Source of the DNA: Euryarchaeota archaeon RBG_13_57_23
Lineage (GTDB): Archaea; Thermoplasmatota; Thermoplasmata; UBA10834
DNA length: 64,000 nt
NCBI GenBank assembly: GCA_001800675.1
Contig: MGVW01000005.1
Location: 1-64,000 of the forward strand
Reading direction: 5' to 3'
In this document: positions 42,983 through 51,692 of the stretch, piece by piece
How positions within the stretch are numbered: the first letter of the stretch is position 1
Layout of the letters: each line of letters opens with the position of its first letter
The notes under the pieces: model-generated
Seen by the model: only the letters and a program-made list of their open reading frames with translations
Databases searched by the model: none
Told to the model about the DNA's origin: nothing
Program-made: the position numbers and the translations under genes

Positions 42983-43867
42983 ATGATAAAGACCTACATC
43001 CGAGTGGAGCTGAGCAGCGAGGGCGAATCCCCGAAGCAGGTAATCGAGCGAATGAGGAGGATCGGCGCGGTTCCGATGGTCGGGGACTACGATTTCGAGC
43101 TGAGGCTCACGGAGGATGAGAGGTTGTTCGACAAACTCGAGGAGATACACCGCGCCCTGAAAGGTTCGAACATACGGTATGCGCTGACGACGCGCACCGA
43201 CGCCGAAGCCGAAGACATGATTAGGAGCAAGCGCGAGATCGCCCACTATTTCGGCGAGAAGCCAGTCGAGCTGAAGAAGGCTCTCTACAAGGCGAAACTG
43301 GATCGTTGGAGGGAGATGGGGCTTGAGGTCTCAGAGCTCGAGGAACTCTTGGAGAAGGACCTCGACTCCTTCAAGACGGTTAGCAAGCAGTTCCTCCGCA
43401 CGCACCTCGATCAGATGGTCGTGAAGGACAAGAGCCCCGCGAACAACGTCATCGACATGCATGTGCTCGCAGTGCTCGACGAAAAAGGAAAAGACATCCG
43501 CGACCTCGCGCAGAGGACGAAGTACTCAGAAGAGCAGGTCACGCTCTCGCTTGGAAGGCTCATATCCGCGGGGAGCGCGATCAGATCCCAGAGCGGAGAT
43601 ACAGAGACGTTCTCTCTCACACCTCCACCAGCGCCTCCCAACCACTTCAGGAAGACGGCCACGATCGTAGCTGCGAAGAGCGAGGTAGAAGCAGAGAAGA
43701 GGATAATGGACTCGATTTCCACGGAAGGCATCTCGTCAAGAGATTTAGTCAGGGCGGCGGAGCTGCCCCGGGACCAGTTCGTGAAGGCTTTGAAAACCCT
43801 CCAGAAGGATGGGAAGGTAAAGATTATCAAGAGGAATCAGAGGGAATTCTACTACATGAGGGCCTGA
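42983..43867 (+). CDS. Unknown protein with winged-helix-like domains
   Basis: 294 residues from the ATG at 42983 (MIKTYIRVELSSEGESPKQV), about 40 bases after a TATA-like ACATAAAAACC; the open frame starts earlier at 42905. The N-terminal 75 residues look like a small alpha/beta domain (KQVIERMRRIGAVPMVGDYDFELRL). Residues 80-160 are helical. Two winged-helix-like segments follow: about 165-215 (NNVIDMHVLAVLDEKGKDIRDLAQRTKYSEEQVTLSLG core) and 240-294 (RIMDSISTEGISSRDLVRAAELPRDQFVKAL core). A nucleic-acid-binding role is likely; no family is recognised. It is divergent from priS. Confidence 0.55.
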   Translation: MIKTYIRVELSSEGESPKQVIERMRRIGAVPMVGDYDFELRLTEDERLFDKLEEIHRALKGSNIRYALTTRTDAEAEDMIRSKREIAHYFGEKPVELKKALYKAKLDRWREMGLEVSELEELLEKDLDSFKTVSKQFLRTHLDQMVVKDKSPANNVIDMHVLAVLDEKGKDIRDLAQRTKYSEEQVTLSLGRLISAGSAIRSQSGDTETFSLTPPPAPPNHFRKTATIVAAKSEVEAEKRIMDSISTEGISSRDLVRAAELPRDQFVKALKTLQKDGKVKIIKRNQREFYYMRA

Positions 43868-43958
43868 ACCGAGGCCATACTTCGGTTTTCGCTGGCACGG
43901 CCTCCAAAGGTTTAATAGAGAACCGCCCGATTGAGCGATCCCCTTCTGCAGGTGACCG

Positions 43959-44828
43959 ATGAAGGCGCTCGAACTCAATAACGTCCGCTTCAAGTATCGT
44001 GATTTTCAGAACTGGGCACTGGACTCAGTATCGCTCGAGGTCGAGAAAGGCGAGTTCGTGACCATTCTCGGGTGCAACGGCTCTGGGAAATCCACATTGT
44101 GTCTCCTGACGAACGGCCTCATACCGCATGCGATCCAAGGGAACCTGCAAGGCTCGGTCTCCGTTTTCGGGAACAACGTCGGGGAGCAGCCGGTCTCTCA
44201 GTCCGCGACGAAGGTCGGCATCGTATTCCAGGAGCCCGAGAGCCAGCTGTTCTGCATGAGTGTCGAGGAGGAGGTGGCCTTCGGCCCGGAGAACCTGGCA
44301 GTTCCTCGGGAGGAGATCAAGACGCGCGTGGAGTGGGCGCTAGAACTCGTCGGCATGAAGGGGTACAACAACCGCTCTCCCTTCAGTCTCTCGGGCGGAC
44401 AGAAGCAGCGTGTGGCGATCGCGGCAGCGCTGTCGATGCGGCCCGAAATGCTGGTCCTCGACGAACCAGCATATGCGCTGGACCCCGTCGGCAGACTCGG
44501 CCTCTATTCGGTCCTGAGGGACCTGAAGGAGAAACATGGCATGACGGTCATCCTCGCGGAGAGGGATGCCGAGGAGGCCCTCGCGTTCTCTGATCGGTTC
44601 GTGTTGATGAAGGATGGGAAGCTGCTCGAATCAGGTCCTCCGAGGCAGGTGCTCAGGGACCCTGCCAAGCTGAGAGAGATAGGAGTCGCGCCTCCCCAGG
44701 TGACCGAGGTAGCGTCATTGCTCAACACTCGAATGGGCACGTCGAAGTTCTCTTTCCTCACGGTCGAAGAGGCTGAGCGGGCCATTCTCGAGGAAGTCCT
44801 GAAACCCAAGAAGGAGGGAAGACGGTGA
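43959..44828 (+). CDS. ecfA1: ECF transporter ATPase A1 (H-loop His replaced)
   Basis: 289 residues. Walker A GCNGSGKST, signature LSGGQKQRVAI, Walker B LVLDEPAYALDP. The switch (H-loop) position reads AERD in place of the usual xHD, so the His is Arg. The ATPase energises the ECF vitamin or metal uptake complex. TATA TTTAATAG (about 43911) and GAGGTGA-like CAGGTGA precede the ATG. It overlaps ecfA2 by four bases. Confidence 0.9.
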   Translation: MKALELNNVRFKYRDFQNWALDSVSLEVEKGEFVTILGCNGSGKSTLCLLTNGLIPHAIQGNLQGSVSVFGNNVGEQPVSQSATKVGIVFQEPESQLFCMSVEEEVAFGPENLAVPREEIKTRVEWALELVGMKGYNNRSPFSLSGGQKQRVAIAAALSMRPEMLVLDEPAYALDPVGRLGLYSVLRDLKEKHGMTVILAERDAEEALAFSDRFVLMKDGKLLESGPPRQVLRDPAKLREIGVAPPQVTEVASLLNTRMGTSKFSFLTVEEAERAILEEVLKPKKEGRR

Positions 44829-45682
44829 TTCCCAGCGCCCATGGGATTCCGCGGGAGGAGAAGATCATCTCCACACGCAATCTCAAGTTCACGTACGAAG
44901 GGGGTGTTCAGGCTCTCCAAGGGCTCAACCTCGACATCAGGTCCGGCGACTATGTTGCCATCGTTGGGGGGAACGGGTCCGGGAAGACCACCCTGGCGAA
45001 GGCACTGAACGGCCTCCTGAAACCGACCAGCGGCACGGTCATGGTGAACGGTATGCCCACTTCGGAGCTTAAGGTGGCAGAGATCGCCAAGGTCGTCGGA
45101 TACGCGTTCCAGAACCCGGACCATCAACTGTTCTGCTCATCTGTGGAGGACGAAGTGAGATTCGGCCCTCTGAACCTCGGTTACCCGGAGCAAGAGGTTC
45201 GCCAAAAGGTGGAGCGAGCAATCGAGGCCATGAACCTGGGCCAGCTGAGGGCGTTGGCTCCGCTGTCTCTCAGGCTCGGGGAGAGGCGTAGGGTCTCAAT
45301 CGCATCTGTGATTGCGATGGATCCGCAGGTGCTGATTCTCGATGAACCGACGACCGGCCTTGACGCAGGCGAATCGCTCGAGCTGATGAACAGCCTCAAG
45401 CGGCTCAACGCTGAGGGCAAGACGATCATCCTGATCACTCATGATATGAAGGTCGTGGCGGAGCACGCGAGGCGCGTGATCGTGATGGCAAACGGCAGGA
45501 TGATACTGGACTCCGACAGCCGAGGTGTCTTCTCCGACCTTGCCATACTCGGTGAGAGCAATCTAGAACCACCGCCGGTGGTAAGGCTCGCGCACAGGCT
45601 CGCCAAGCACGGGATCCCTCATGATGTGATGTCCGTCGAGGAATTAGTGTTCCAGCTCCTTAGGTCGAGAGGTGGTGGATGA
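44825..45682 (+). CDS. ecfA2: ECF transporter ATPase A2 (degenerate signature motif)
   Basis: 285 residues, GTG start overlapping ecfA1. Walker A GGNGSGKTT, Walker B LILDEPTTGLD, H-loop LITHD intact. The signature motif is LRLGERRRVSI in place of LSGGQ/ExRRV, so the conserved Ser is Arg and the first Gly is Leu. In the heterodimer this motif faces the ATP bound at A1, which itself lacks its H-loop His. Confidence 0.9.
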   Translation: MIPSAHGIPREEKIISTRNLKFTYEGGVQALQGLNLDIRSGDYVAIVGGNGSGKTTLAKALNGLLKPTSGTVMVNGMPTSELKVAEIAKVVGYAFQNPDHQLFCSSVEDEVRFGPLNLGYPEQEVRQKVERAIEAMNLGQLRALAPLSLRLGERRRVSIASVIAMDPQVLILDEPTTGLDAGESLELMNSLKRLNAEGKTIILITHDMKVVAEHARRVIVMANGRMILDSDSRGVFSDLAILGESNLEPPPVVRLAHRLAKHGIPHDVMSVEELVFQLLRSRGGG

Positions 45683-46470
45683 TGGGAGGGTTCATCGATC
45701 TCTACACGGAGGCCGACACCTTCCTACACCGGATGGACCCGCGGGTGAAGATCGTCGCAGTCCTGTTGCTCAGCCTGTTGGCATTCATCCTGTCGCACCT
45801 CTACCTCCTCCTCGCGCTCCTCACCTTCATATTCCTGTTGCTGTTCCTTGCACGCGCGACGATATCGAGGACAGCGTTCGCGCTCAAGTTCGTGCTACGG
45901 TTCATGGTTCTCATAATCATCCTTTGGCCGATCTTCGACCCCACTGGTACGCCTGTACTCGCTTCACTAGGGCCTATCAAGATAACTGAGCCCGCGGTCT
46001 GGAGAGGGGTGACATCTGCCGCGCGTGTCGGCTGTCTGGCTACTGTTTGGTACATACTCATGTTCACTACGTCGCAGAGAGACCTCGTAAGGGCTCTTGT
46101 GAAGATGGGCGTCAGATTCGATTTCGGGCTCACGCTGGCGATCTCGCTCAGATTCCTCCCGACCTTCGGGGCACTGATAGACTCGATCAAGGACGCCCAG
46201 CGGGCCAGAGGTCTGGAGCTCAGCAAGGGAGGGCTTCTGAAGAGGTCGAAGAACTACGTCGCCGTTCTCGTTCCGACCATCGTATCTGCCCTTCGGACTG
46301 CGGACACCCTGTCGTTGGCTCTACAATCACGAGCCTACGGTGCGAGGGCGGACCGGACCTATCTGAGAGATCTGAACATGCGTCCGTCCGACTATGTGGC
46401 GCTCGCAGTCCTCGCAGCAATTCTGGTGCTTCCGGCCTTCGCCAAGTTCGTAATGCAAGTTGATATATGA
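45679..46470 (+). CDS. ecfT: ECF transporter transmembrane subunit EcfT
   Basis: 263 residues, starting in the end of ecfA2. Hydrophobic helices at about 27-70, 85-105, 120-140 and 240-260 surround the two coupling helices. LAISLRFLPTFGALIDSIKDAQRARGLEL and ALRTADTLSLALQSRAYGA carry the Ala-Arg-Gly type signatures that bind the ATPases. It scaffolds the S component. Confidence 0.92.
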   Translation: MMGGFIDLYTEADTFLHRMDPRVKIVAVLLLSLLAFILSHLYLLLALLTFIFLLLFLARATISRTAFALKFVLRFMVLIIILWPIFDPTGTPVLASLGPIKITEPAVWRGVTSAARVGCLATVWYILMFTTSQRDLVRALVKMGVRFDFGLTLAISLRFLPTFGALIDSIKDAQRARGLELSKGGLLKRSKNYVAVLVPTIVSALRTADTLSLALQSRAYGARADRTYLRDLNMRPSDYVALAVLAAILVLPAFAKFVMQVDI

Positions 46471-46527
46471 CCGCGGATTCCGCTCTTGTAGAGTTTAAGT
46501 ACCACGTCAGCTTGTAGCATCATCCGG

Positions 46528-47091
46528 ATGTCAGCTCAAGGCTCGAATTGGGGGAATAGCGGTGCCGCGGGCAAGCCAGCGAACTACGTATCTCCGAAGA
46601 TCGTCGCGGTGTACGGGGTGCTCACTGCGCTCACAGCGGCCATCACCTACGCATCGTATACTCCATTTTCGCCCACAAAGGGCTACTTCAATCTCGGGGA
46701 CTCGATGGTCTTCTTCTCTGCCCTCGCCTTCGGCTGGAGGGCTGGCGCAATCTGCGGAGGCATCGGCTCGGCCGCGGCGGATATTCTTCTGGGCTCGGGC
46801 ATCTATGCCCCAATCACGCTCGTAGCGAAGGGGGCCGAGGGACTCGTAGCTGGAGTCATCGGCCGCATGAAAGGCGGTAAGGCTTGGGCCGTCGCACTCG
46901 GGATCGGCGCTGGCGGAGCATGCATGATAACGACATATTTCCTCGGAGAGTGGCTCCTGCTGGACGTCGGCTTGGGAAAGGCCATAGCTGAGATCCCTAT
47001 CAACATCGCCCAGGTTGTGCTAGGCGGGACCATCGGTGCGCTGCTGTCGTACTACGTCAAGAAGTCGTACCCGTCTCTGACGAAGACCTGA
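46528..47091 (+). CDS. ECF transporter substrate-binding S component
   Basis: 187 residues with about six hydrophobic segments. GYFNLGDSMVFFSALAFGWRAGAICGG and GSAAADILLG match the family of S components whose first loop carries F(N/D)LGD. Substrate cannot be read from sequence: relatives are linked to thiamine precursors, pantothenate, queuosine precursors and other compounds. A TATA-like TTTAAGT (46494-46500) lies 31 bases before the ATG, so it may have its own promoter besides ecfA1A2T read-through. Confidence 0.85.
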   Translation: MSAQGSNWGNSGAAGKPANYVSPKIVAVYGVLTALTAAITYASYTPFSPTKGYFNLGDSMVFFSALAFGWRAGAICGGIGSAAADILLGSGIYAPITLVAKGAEGLVAGVIGRMKGGKAWAVALGIGAGGACMITTYFLGEWLLLDVGLGKAIAEIPINIAQVVLGGTIGALLSYYVKKSYPSLTKT

Positions 47092-47096
47092 GTTGG

Positions 47097-48578
47097 CTAC
47101 TTCAGCTTCGAGAGCTCCTTCTCGCCTATCTTGTCCCTAGGCAGTATCCTCTTCATCGAGCCCATCATGTGCATTCCGAAGTTCATCAGGAAAGCAGGCA
47201 TCGAGATGCCGTAGCGCGTGCCCGTCTGGACCATCTTCCCGGGGTTCATGATGCCATGAGGGTCGAGGAGATCCTTCATCTTCCGGATCAGCTCGGCGCC
47301 GTTCTTCCCGCGGTACTTGCTGAGGTTGCCCGCGAAGAATATGCCCAGGCCGACCGCGCGGCCGCCGTTGTCCGAGGCGAGGTCACCCAGCCTCTTCGCG
47401 AAGCCCATCGAGGCAGTGGAAGCGACCAGCTTGTGCTCGTCTGTGAGGTAGTAGGGCATGAGCATGACCGTGTTCTGGTCCGCGACTGTGCCGATCAGGG
47501 GAGCCTTCAGCTTGAGGTCCTTGATGAGCTTAGCCGTGCCCTGGAGCACAACGTTCAGCTTGTCCATTGGTACTAGTATTTCTCCCGGAATTGCGCCAAC
47601 GCCTAGCTCCCGGACCCTGAACTCATAGTTTCTCTCCTCCCACTCGTGCGTCGCCAGTTCTTGAGGTTCCTTCTTTGCTCCGGCGTTCTTCATTATCTCG
47701 TCCAGCAGATGCTCCTCCATGTCGACCGAGGCCTTGGACCCGGTCATCATGCAGGTCACGAGGCATCCGACCTGAGGCGCGTGCTTCCCGATTGCCCTGA
47801 GGTAATCATAGTGCAACTTGTCGCCGAACATGATGTGCATCGGCCGCACTTCAGAGCGGGCCAGCTTCACGAAAGCGGGCTGCATCTTCATGACGTCGTC
47901 GAACGAGTATGTTAGAGGTCTCATCTCCTCCGGCTTGGGCAGGACTGAGAGGGTGATCTCGGTGATTATTCCAAAGGTGCCCTCGGCGCCGATGAATAGC
48001 CAGTTCAGATTCGGTCCGCAGCCGTTCTGGGGCACGTACTTGTCGCCTGTGTGTATGACCTCGGTTGTGGGCAGGACGACCTCCATGTCACGGACGATGT
48101 CGCCTGCGGTACCGTACTTGTAGGCACCTATGCCCGTGCCGCCAGTACTGACCCATCCGCCAATCGTTGCGGAGGGTGCGCTGCTCGGGTAGCATGGCAG
48201 AAACAGTCCCTTGGCGTCGAGCGCGTCGGAAAGCGCCTTCCATGTGATTCCTGGTTGCACGCGGGCTATCAGGTTGACAGGGTCGATCTCGAGTATCTTG
48301 TTCATCGCGGTCATGTCGAGGACGCGGCCGCCCTTCACCGGCACGGAGCCCCCCAGGCCCCATGTGCCCGCGCCTCTGGGCACCAGAGCCACTTTGGTCG
48401 AGATCGCCTTCGTTACCAGCTGCACGACGTCCTGTGTGTACTGCGGCCTGTCGACGTGATCAGGCATGGTCTTGAAAATCAGGTCCATCTCCTTCGGGAG
48501 TGGAGCGAGGTCGTGGCTGTACAGTCTCCTTTCCATCTTGTCGTCTGTGGTCTCCATCTTGAACACCTGCCGTGGCAC
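47097..48578 (-). CDS. FAD-linked oxidase, glycolate oxidase GlcD / D-lactate dehydrogenase-like
   Basis: 493 residues, GTG at 48578; ATG 48557 is another start. FAD-binding PCMH domain: ALVPRGAGTWGLGGS, GITWKALSDAL, SSAPSATIGGWVSTGGTGIGAYKYG and GAEGTFGIITEITL; the C-terminal oxidase cap ends LLDPHGIMNPGKM. A further 40 residues with a hydrophobic stretch follow. The enzyme oxidises an alpha-hydroxy acid such as D-lactate or glycolate; the electron acceptor is not encoded nearby. Minus-strand TATA GGATTTAATT (about 48631). Confidence 0.88.
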   Translation of the reverse strand: MPRQVFKMETTDDKMERRLYSHDLAPLPKEMDLIFKTMPDHVDRPQYTQDVVQLVTKAISTKVALVPRGAGTWGLGGSVPVKGGRVLDMTAMNKILEIDPVNLIARVQPGITWKALSDALDAKGLFLPCYPSSAPSATIGGWVSTGGTGIGAYKYGTAGDIVRDMEVVLPTTEVIHTGDKYVPQNGCGPNLNWLFIGAEGTFGIITEITLSVLPKPEEMRPLTYSFDDVMKMQPAFVKLARSEVRPMHIMFGDKLHYDYLRAIGKHAPQVGCLVTCMMTGSKASVDMEEHLLDEIMKNAGAKKEPQELATHEWEERNYEFRVRELGVGAIPGEILVPMDKLNVVLQGTAKLIKDLKLKAPLIGTVADQNTVMLMPYYLTDEHKLVASTASMGFAKRLGDLASDNGGRAVGLGIFFAGNLSKYRGKNGAELIRKMKDLLDPHGIMNPGKMVQTGTRYGISMPAFLMNFGMHMMGSMKRILPRDKIGEKELSKLK

Positions 48579-48784
48579 GATGTGTGTGAGGCCGGAGAGC
48601 CTCCCCCGCGGATGGTAACCTCTGCACCCAATTAAATCCTTACGTCATAACACCGACAAGGGCCCTGTGAACAGCGCCAGGATTCGTCGTCGCGCCTCGG
48701 GTTCACATCGAAACGTTCTTATCGGTGGGGGGAGTGAACAGTACCTCGCTTTAGACGAATTCTCGTCAGAAGAGGGGGCGGAAA

Positions 48785-49654
48785 ATGCAGACCACACTCA
48801 GATTGTTGGCGCTCTTCGGCGCGCTAATAGGGCTCTTCATGGTAATCGGTTGGGTAATCGGAGGCCTGCTCTTCGAAGATTGGATAACAGGCACGATAAT
48901 CTTCGCTGCGCTGGCGGCGGTGATCAATTTCGTGAGCTACTTCTACAGCCACAAGATTGTGATGTGGTCGTACAAGGCGAGAGTCGTCACGCAGGCCGAG
49001 GCACCGAGGCTGTACAATGTGGTTAACAAGGTCTGCCTGAAGGCCAACATGCCTATGCCAAAGATCGCTATCGTCCCGACGCAGACCCCCAACGCGTTTG
49101 CTACTGGCCGGAACGAGAAGACTGCGGTGGTCGCCGCCACCGAGGGCCTGCTCTCGATGCTGACGGATGATGAGTTGGAGGGAGTCCTAGCGCACGAGAT
49201 GGCTCACATCAAGGACAAGGACATGCTCCTGATGACCGTCGCGGCAACGATAGCTGGTGCGATATCCATCGCCGCTCGAATGGCGTGGTTCGGATCAATG
49301 GGCAGCAGAAGGGGCAACGGGAATGCCATCCTCTTGCTGGTCGTAGCTATCACGGTCCCCATCGCGGCGCTGCTGATCAGGCTGGCGATCTCAAGGAATC
49401 GGGAGTACAAGGCCGACAGAGAGGGCGCGATCATGATTCAGAGGCCCTTGGCGCTCGCGCGCGCCCTCGAGAAGCTTGAAGAGGGCAACAGGCGGAGGCC
49501 ACTCGCACATGGTAGCCCGGCTTCTGCATCGCTGTTCATAGTCAACCCGTTCAGAGGGAGCGGGCTGATGACTGTCTTCATGACCCACCCACCGATGGCG
49601 ACCCGCGTCAGAAAGCTGGAGCAGCTGGCCGATGAGACCGGGTTCATAGGATGA
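48785..49654 (+). CDS. htpX: M48 membrane metalloprotease HtpX
   Basis: 289 residues. Two N-terminal hydrophobic helices, then the catalytic motif HEMAHIKDKDM near residue 138, two more helices (about 150-165 and 178-200), and the third zinc ligand in EYKADREG. C-terminal MTHPPMATRVRKLEQL matches the family. It degrades misfolded membrane proteins. GAGGGGG precedes the ATG. Confidence 0.95.
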   Translation: MQTTLRLLALFGALIGLFMVIGWVIGGLLFEDWITGTIIFAALAAVINFVSYFYSHKIVMWSYKARVVTQAEAPRLYNVVNKVCLKANMPMPKIAIVPTQTPNAFATGRNEKTAVVAATEGLLSMLTDDELEGVLAHEMAHIKDKDMLLMTVAATIAGAISIAARMAWFGSMGSRRGNGNAILLLVVAITVPIAALLIRLAISRNREYKADREGAIMIQRPLALARALEKLEEGNRRRPLAHGSPASASLFIVNPFRGSGLMTVFMTHPPMATRVRKLEQLADETGFIG

Positions 49655-49687
49655 CTTCAGAAACCTCTTCCGCTCTTCCTTCAATCC

Positions 49688-50230
49688 TCATAGATTCTTG
49701 ACCATCAGCACGTCATCGTGGTATTCCTTGCCTTCTTTGTTCGCCCTCGGGACGCGACCCACTTCGACGAACCCGAATCTCCTATAGAGCGCCAGCGCCT
49801 TCTCGTTGTAGGCAAATGCCTTGATGTGGAGCATCTCAAGGCCACGCATGCGTTTGCGCGCCAGCTCGATGGTTTTCGTCATCAGCGTCTCTCCCACCCC
49901 TTTTCCGCGGATCTCGCGACTGAGGGCGATGCCGAGGTTCGCCACGTGCGAGCTCTTCCAAGGCAGGCGGTTGATATCGCAGTTGCCCATGATCTCCCCG
50001 TCCACATCGACGAGGAGCATCACTCCCTTCCTCTTGCGGATATCCGCTAGCACTCCTCTCAGCCATGCCTTCTCCTCATCTAGACCAACTCTTTCGTTTA
50101 TGAGAATGCCAGACCTCTTCTCCGTCACGAAAGCGTTTATGAACTTCATGAGCTGCGCTGCGTCCCTCGGGCTCGGCTCCCTGAAAAGAACATGCGTGCC
50201 ATCTCTCGCAGTGAATCTGAAAGCGACCAC
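49688..50230 (-). CDS. GNAT-family N-acetyltransferase
   Basis: 180 residues from the GTG at 50230; a TTG at 50269 adds 13 residues. Acetyl-CoA-binding segment LGIALSREIRGKGVGETLMTK (R/QxxGxG/A near 110), then LHIKAFAYNEKALALYRRFGFVEVGR, typical of RimI/RimJ/L and related GNATs. The substrate is not known. It lies 46 bases after the HPS-RraA gene. Confidence 0.88.
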   Translation of the reverse strand: MVAFRFTARDGTHVLFREPSPRDAAQLMKFINAFVTEKRSGILINERVGLDEEKAWLRGVLADIRKRKGVMLLVDVDGEIMGNCDINRLPWKSSHVANLGIALSREIRGKGVGETLMTKTIELARKRMRGLEMLHIKAFAYNEKALALYRRFGFVEVGRVPRANKEGKEYHDDVLMVKNL

Positions 50231-50276
50231 GCCCCAGAAAAATGCTAGTAGGTGAAGAAGTTTGCGCAAGGCCGCG

Positions 50277-51569
50277 CTAGCCGACCTTCTCCCATTTCTC
50301 TAGTTTCATGACGCTCGACAGAGTGCCGCCTTTCTTGATCTCCTCTCGCAGTCTGTTCTCTCGCTCCAGGACGTCCAAGGCCCTGTTCGCGACCTCGACC
50401 GCGCTCTCCTGGGAGACAACCACGACCCCGCTCTCGTCGCCGATAATCCAGTCGCCCGACATGACCGTGATGCCGCCGCAGACTATCTCGTGGCCTATCC
50501 CGCCGTAACCCTTCGGCTCTCCTGCGTTCGATGCGATGTGTCTCGAGAAGCACGGGAAGCCCAGCTCGATGATGGAGTCGATGTCCCGGGCCGCCCCGTC
50601 GATGACGACCCCAGCCACTCTCTTGGTCTTGCAGCTCCATGATGCTAGCTCGCCCCAGACCGCGATATCGCCGCCGCAGGCGTCGATGACTATCACGTCT
50701 CCTGGCTTCGCTCTGTCGATGGCCTCGACGGGTTTTGCCCAGTCTCCGTTGATGGTGTGTACCGTGAGTGCCTTCCCGACCATCTTCACACCGTGAGCAA
50801 TCCTGGGATGGATGCCCTTCATCGCCCCCTTCTTGTGCTGGGCGTCCGCGACATTTGGGGAAGATACCTTTGAGAACGCGATGAACAAGTCTTTCTCGGA
50901 GTATTTCTTGAACAGCTCCGACCTGACCTTCTTGCGGCTCGTGATGGCCTTCTTCACGTTCCTTGCGGCCTTCGCAACGTCTTTGGCCTTGATGATGGCG
51001 CCTCCGACGATTATGATAGAAGCCCCTGCCCGGAGAACATCTGGAGCTGTCTCGCTGTTTATCCCGCCAGCCGCCGCGATCGGTATCCCGACGGCGTCTA
51101 CAAGCCCCTTGAGTTCGGACAGAGGCGTGCCTCCGACCATCTGCTCGTCGACCCCGACATGTATGCAGATGTAGTCTGCACCCATCTTCTCGATCTCCTT
51201 TGCTCGCGCCGCCTTGTCTCTCACGTTGAAGAGATCGACCATGACCTTGGAGCCGTACTGCCGCGCGCTGAGTACCGCTTCAGTTATCGTGGGGTCTGAG
51301 GATATTCCCAATATTACAACGACATCTGCCCCGGACTTGGCTGCCATCTCGACCTCCGCACCACCAACATCGATGGTCTTCATGTCCGCAACGATTGTGT
51401 GGGTCGGAAATGTCTTCTTGAGTAGCCTGACTATCTCCATTCCCTCGCTCTTGATCAAGGGCGTGCCGGCCTCTATCCAGTCAACTCCTCCTTTGACTGC
51501 GTCTCTGGCAATCTCGATTGCGCGGTCCCCGTGGACGAGGTCGAGTGCTACCTGCAGGACGGGCTTCAT
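50277..51569 (-). CDS. 3-hexulose-6-phosphate synthase / RraA-like fusion
   Basis: 430 residues, two domains. Residues 1-210 are a hexulose-6-phosphate synthase / OMP-decarboxylase-type barrel: VALDLVHGDRAIEIA, VADMKTIDVGG with the catalytic Asp-x-Lys, AAAGGINSETAP. Residues 225-430 are RraA-like: VIDACGGDIAVWGELAS, GVVIDGAARD and SGDWIIGDESGVVVV, as in RraA or HMG/CHA aldolases. In archaea HPS works with PHI to supply ribose 5-phosphate from fructose 6-phosphate; fusions to RraA are known. The RraA half's reaction is unsettled. No PHI gene is adjacent. Confidence 0.9.
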   Translation of the reverse strand: MKPVLQVALDLVHGDRAIEIARDAVKGGVDWIEAGTPLIKSEGMEIVRLLKKTFPTHTIVADMKTIDVGGAEVEMAAKSGADVVVILGISSDPTITEAVLSARQYGSKVMVDLFNVRDKAARAKEIEKMGADYICIHVGVDEQMVGGTPLSELKGLVDAVGIPIAAAGGINSETAPDVLRAGASIIIVGGAIIKAKDVAKAARNVKKAITSRKKVRSELFKKYSEKDLFIAFSKVSSPNVADAQHKKGAMKGIHPRIAHGVKMVGKALTVHTINGDWAKPVEAIDRAKPGDVIVIDACGGDIAVWGELASWSCKTKRVAGVVIDGAARDIDSIIELGFPCFSRHIASNAGEPKGYGGIGHEIVCGGITVMSGDWIIGDESGVVVVSQESAVEVANRALDVLERENRLREEIKKGGTLSSVMKLEKWEKVG

Positions 51570-51692
51570 CTTCGTTAAGACCTCTGTGCACCGATAAAAA
51601 CGTGTCGCACATGCTCACTGACCTGTGCAGACGGTGTCTGCATTTCAGCGTAAGAAACTCTAATATCGGTTCCACTGCATACTCGAAGAGCG

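Noticed and set aside
43861..43958. Riboswitch before the ECF operon
   Set aside because: Only about 20 bases are transcribed between the inferred start site and ATG, too short for a vitamin or metal riboswitch.
48579..48784. tRNA or other RNA gene between the FAD oxidase and htpX
   Set aside because: No cloverleaf or conserved box A/B-like sequence could be recognised; only promoter elements are visible.
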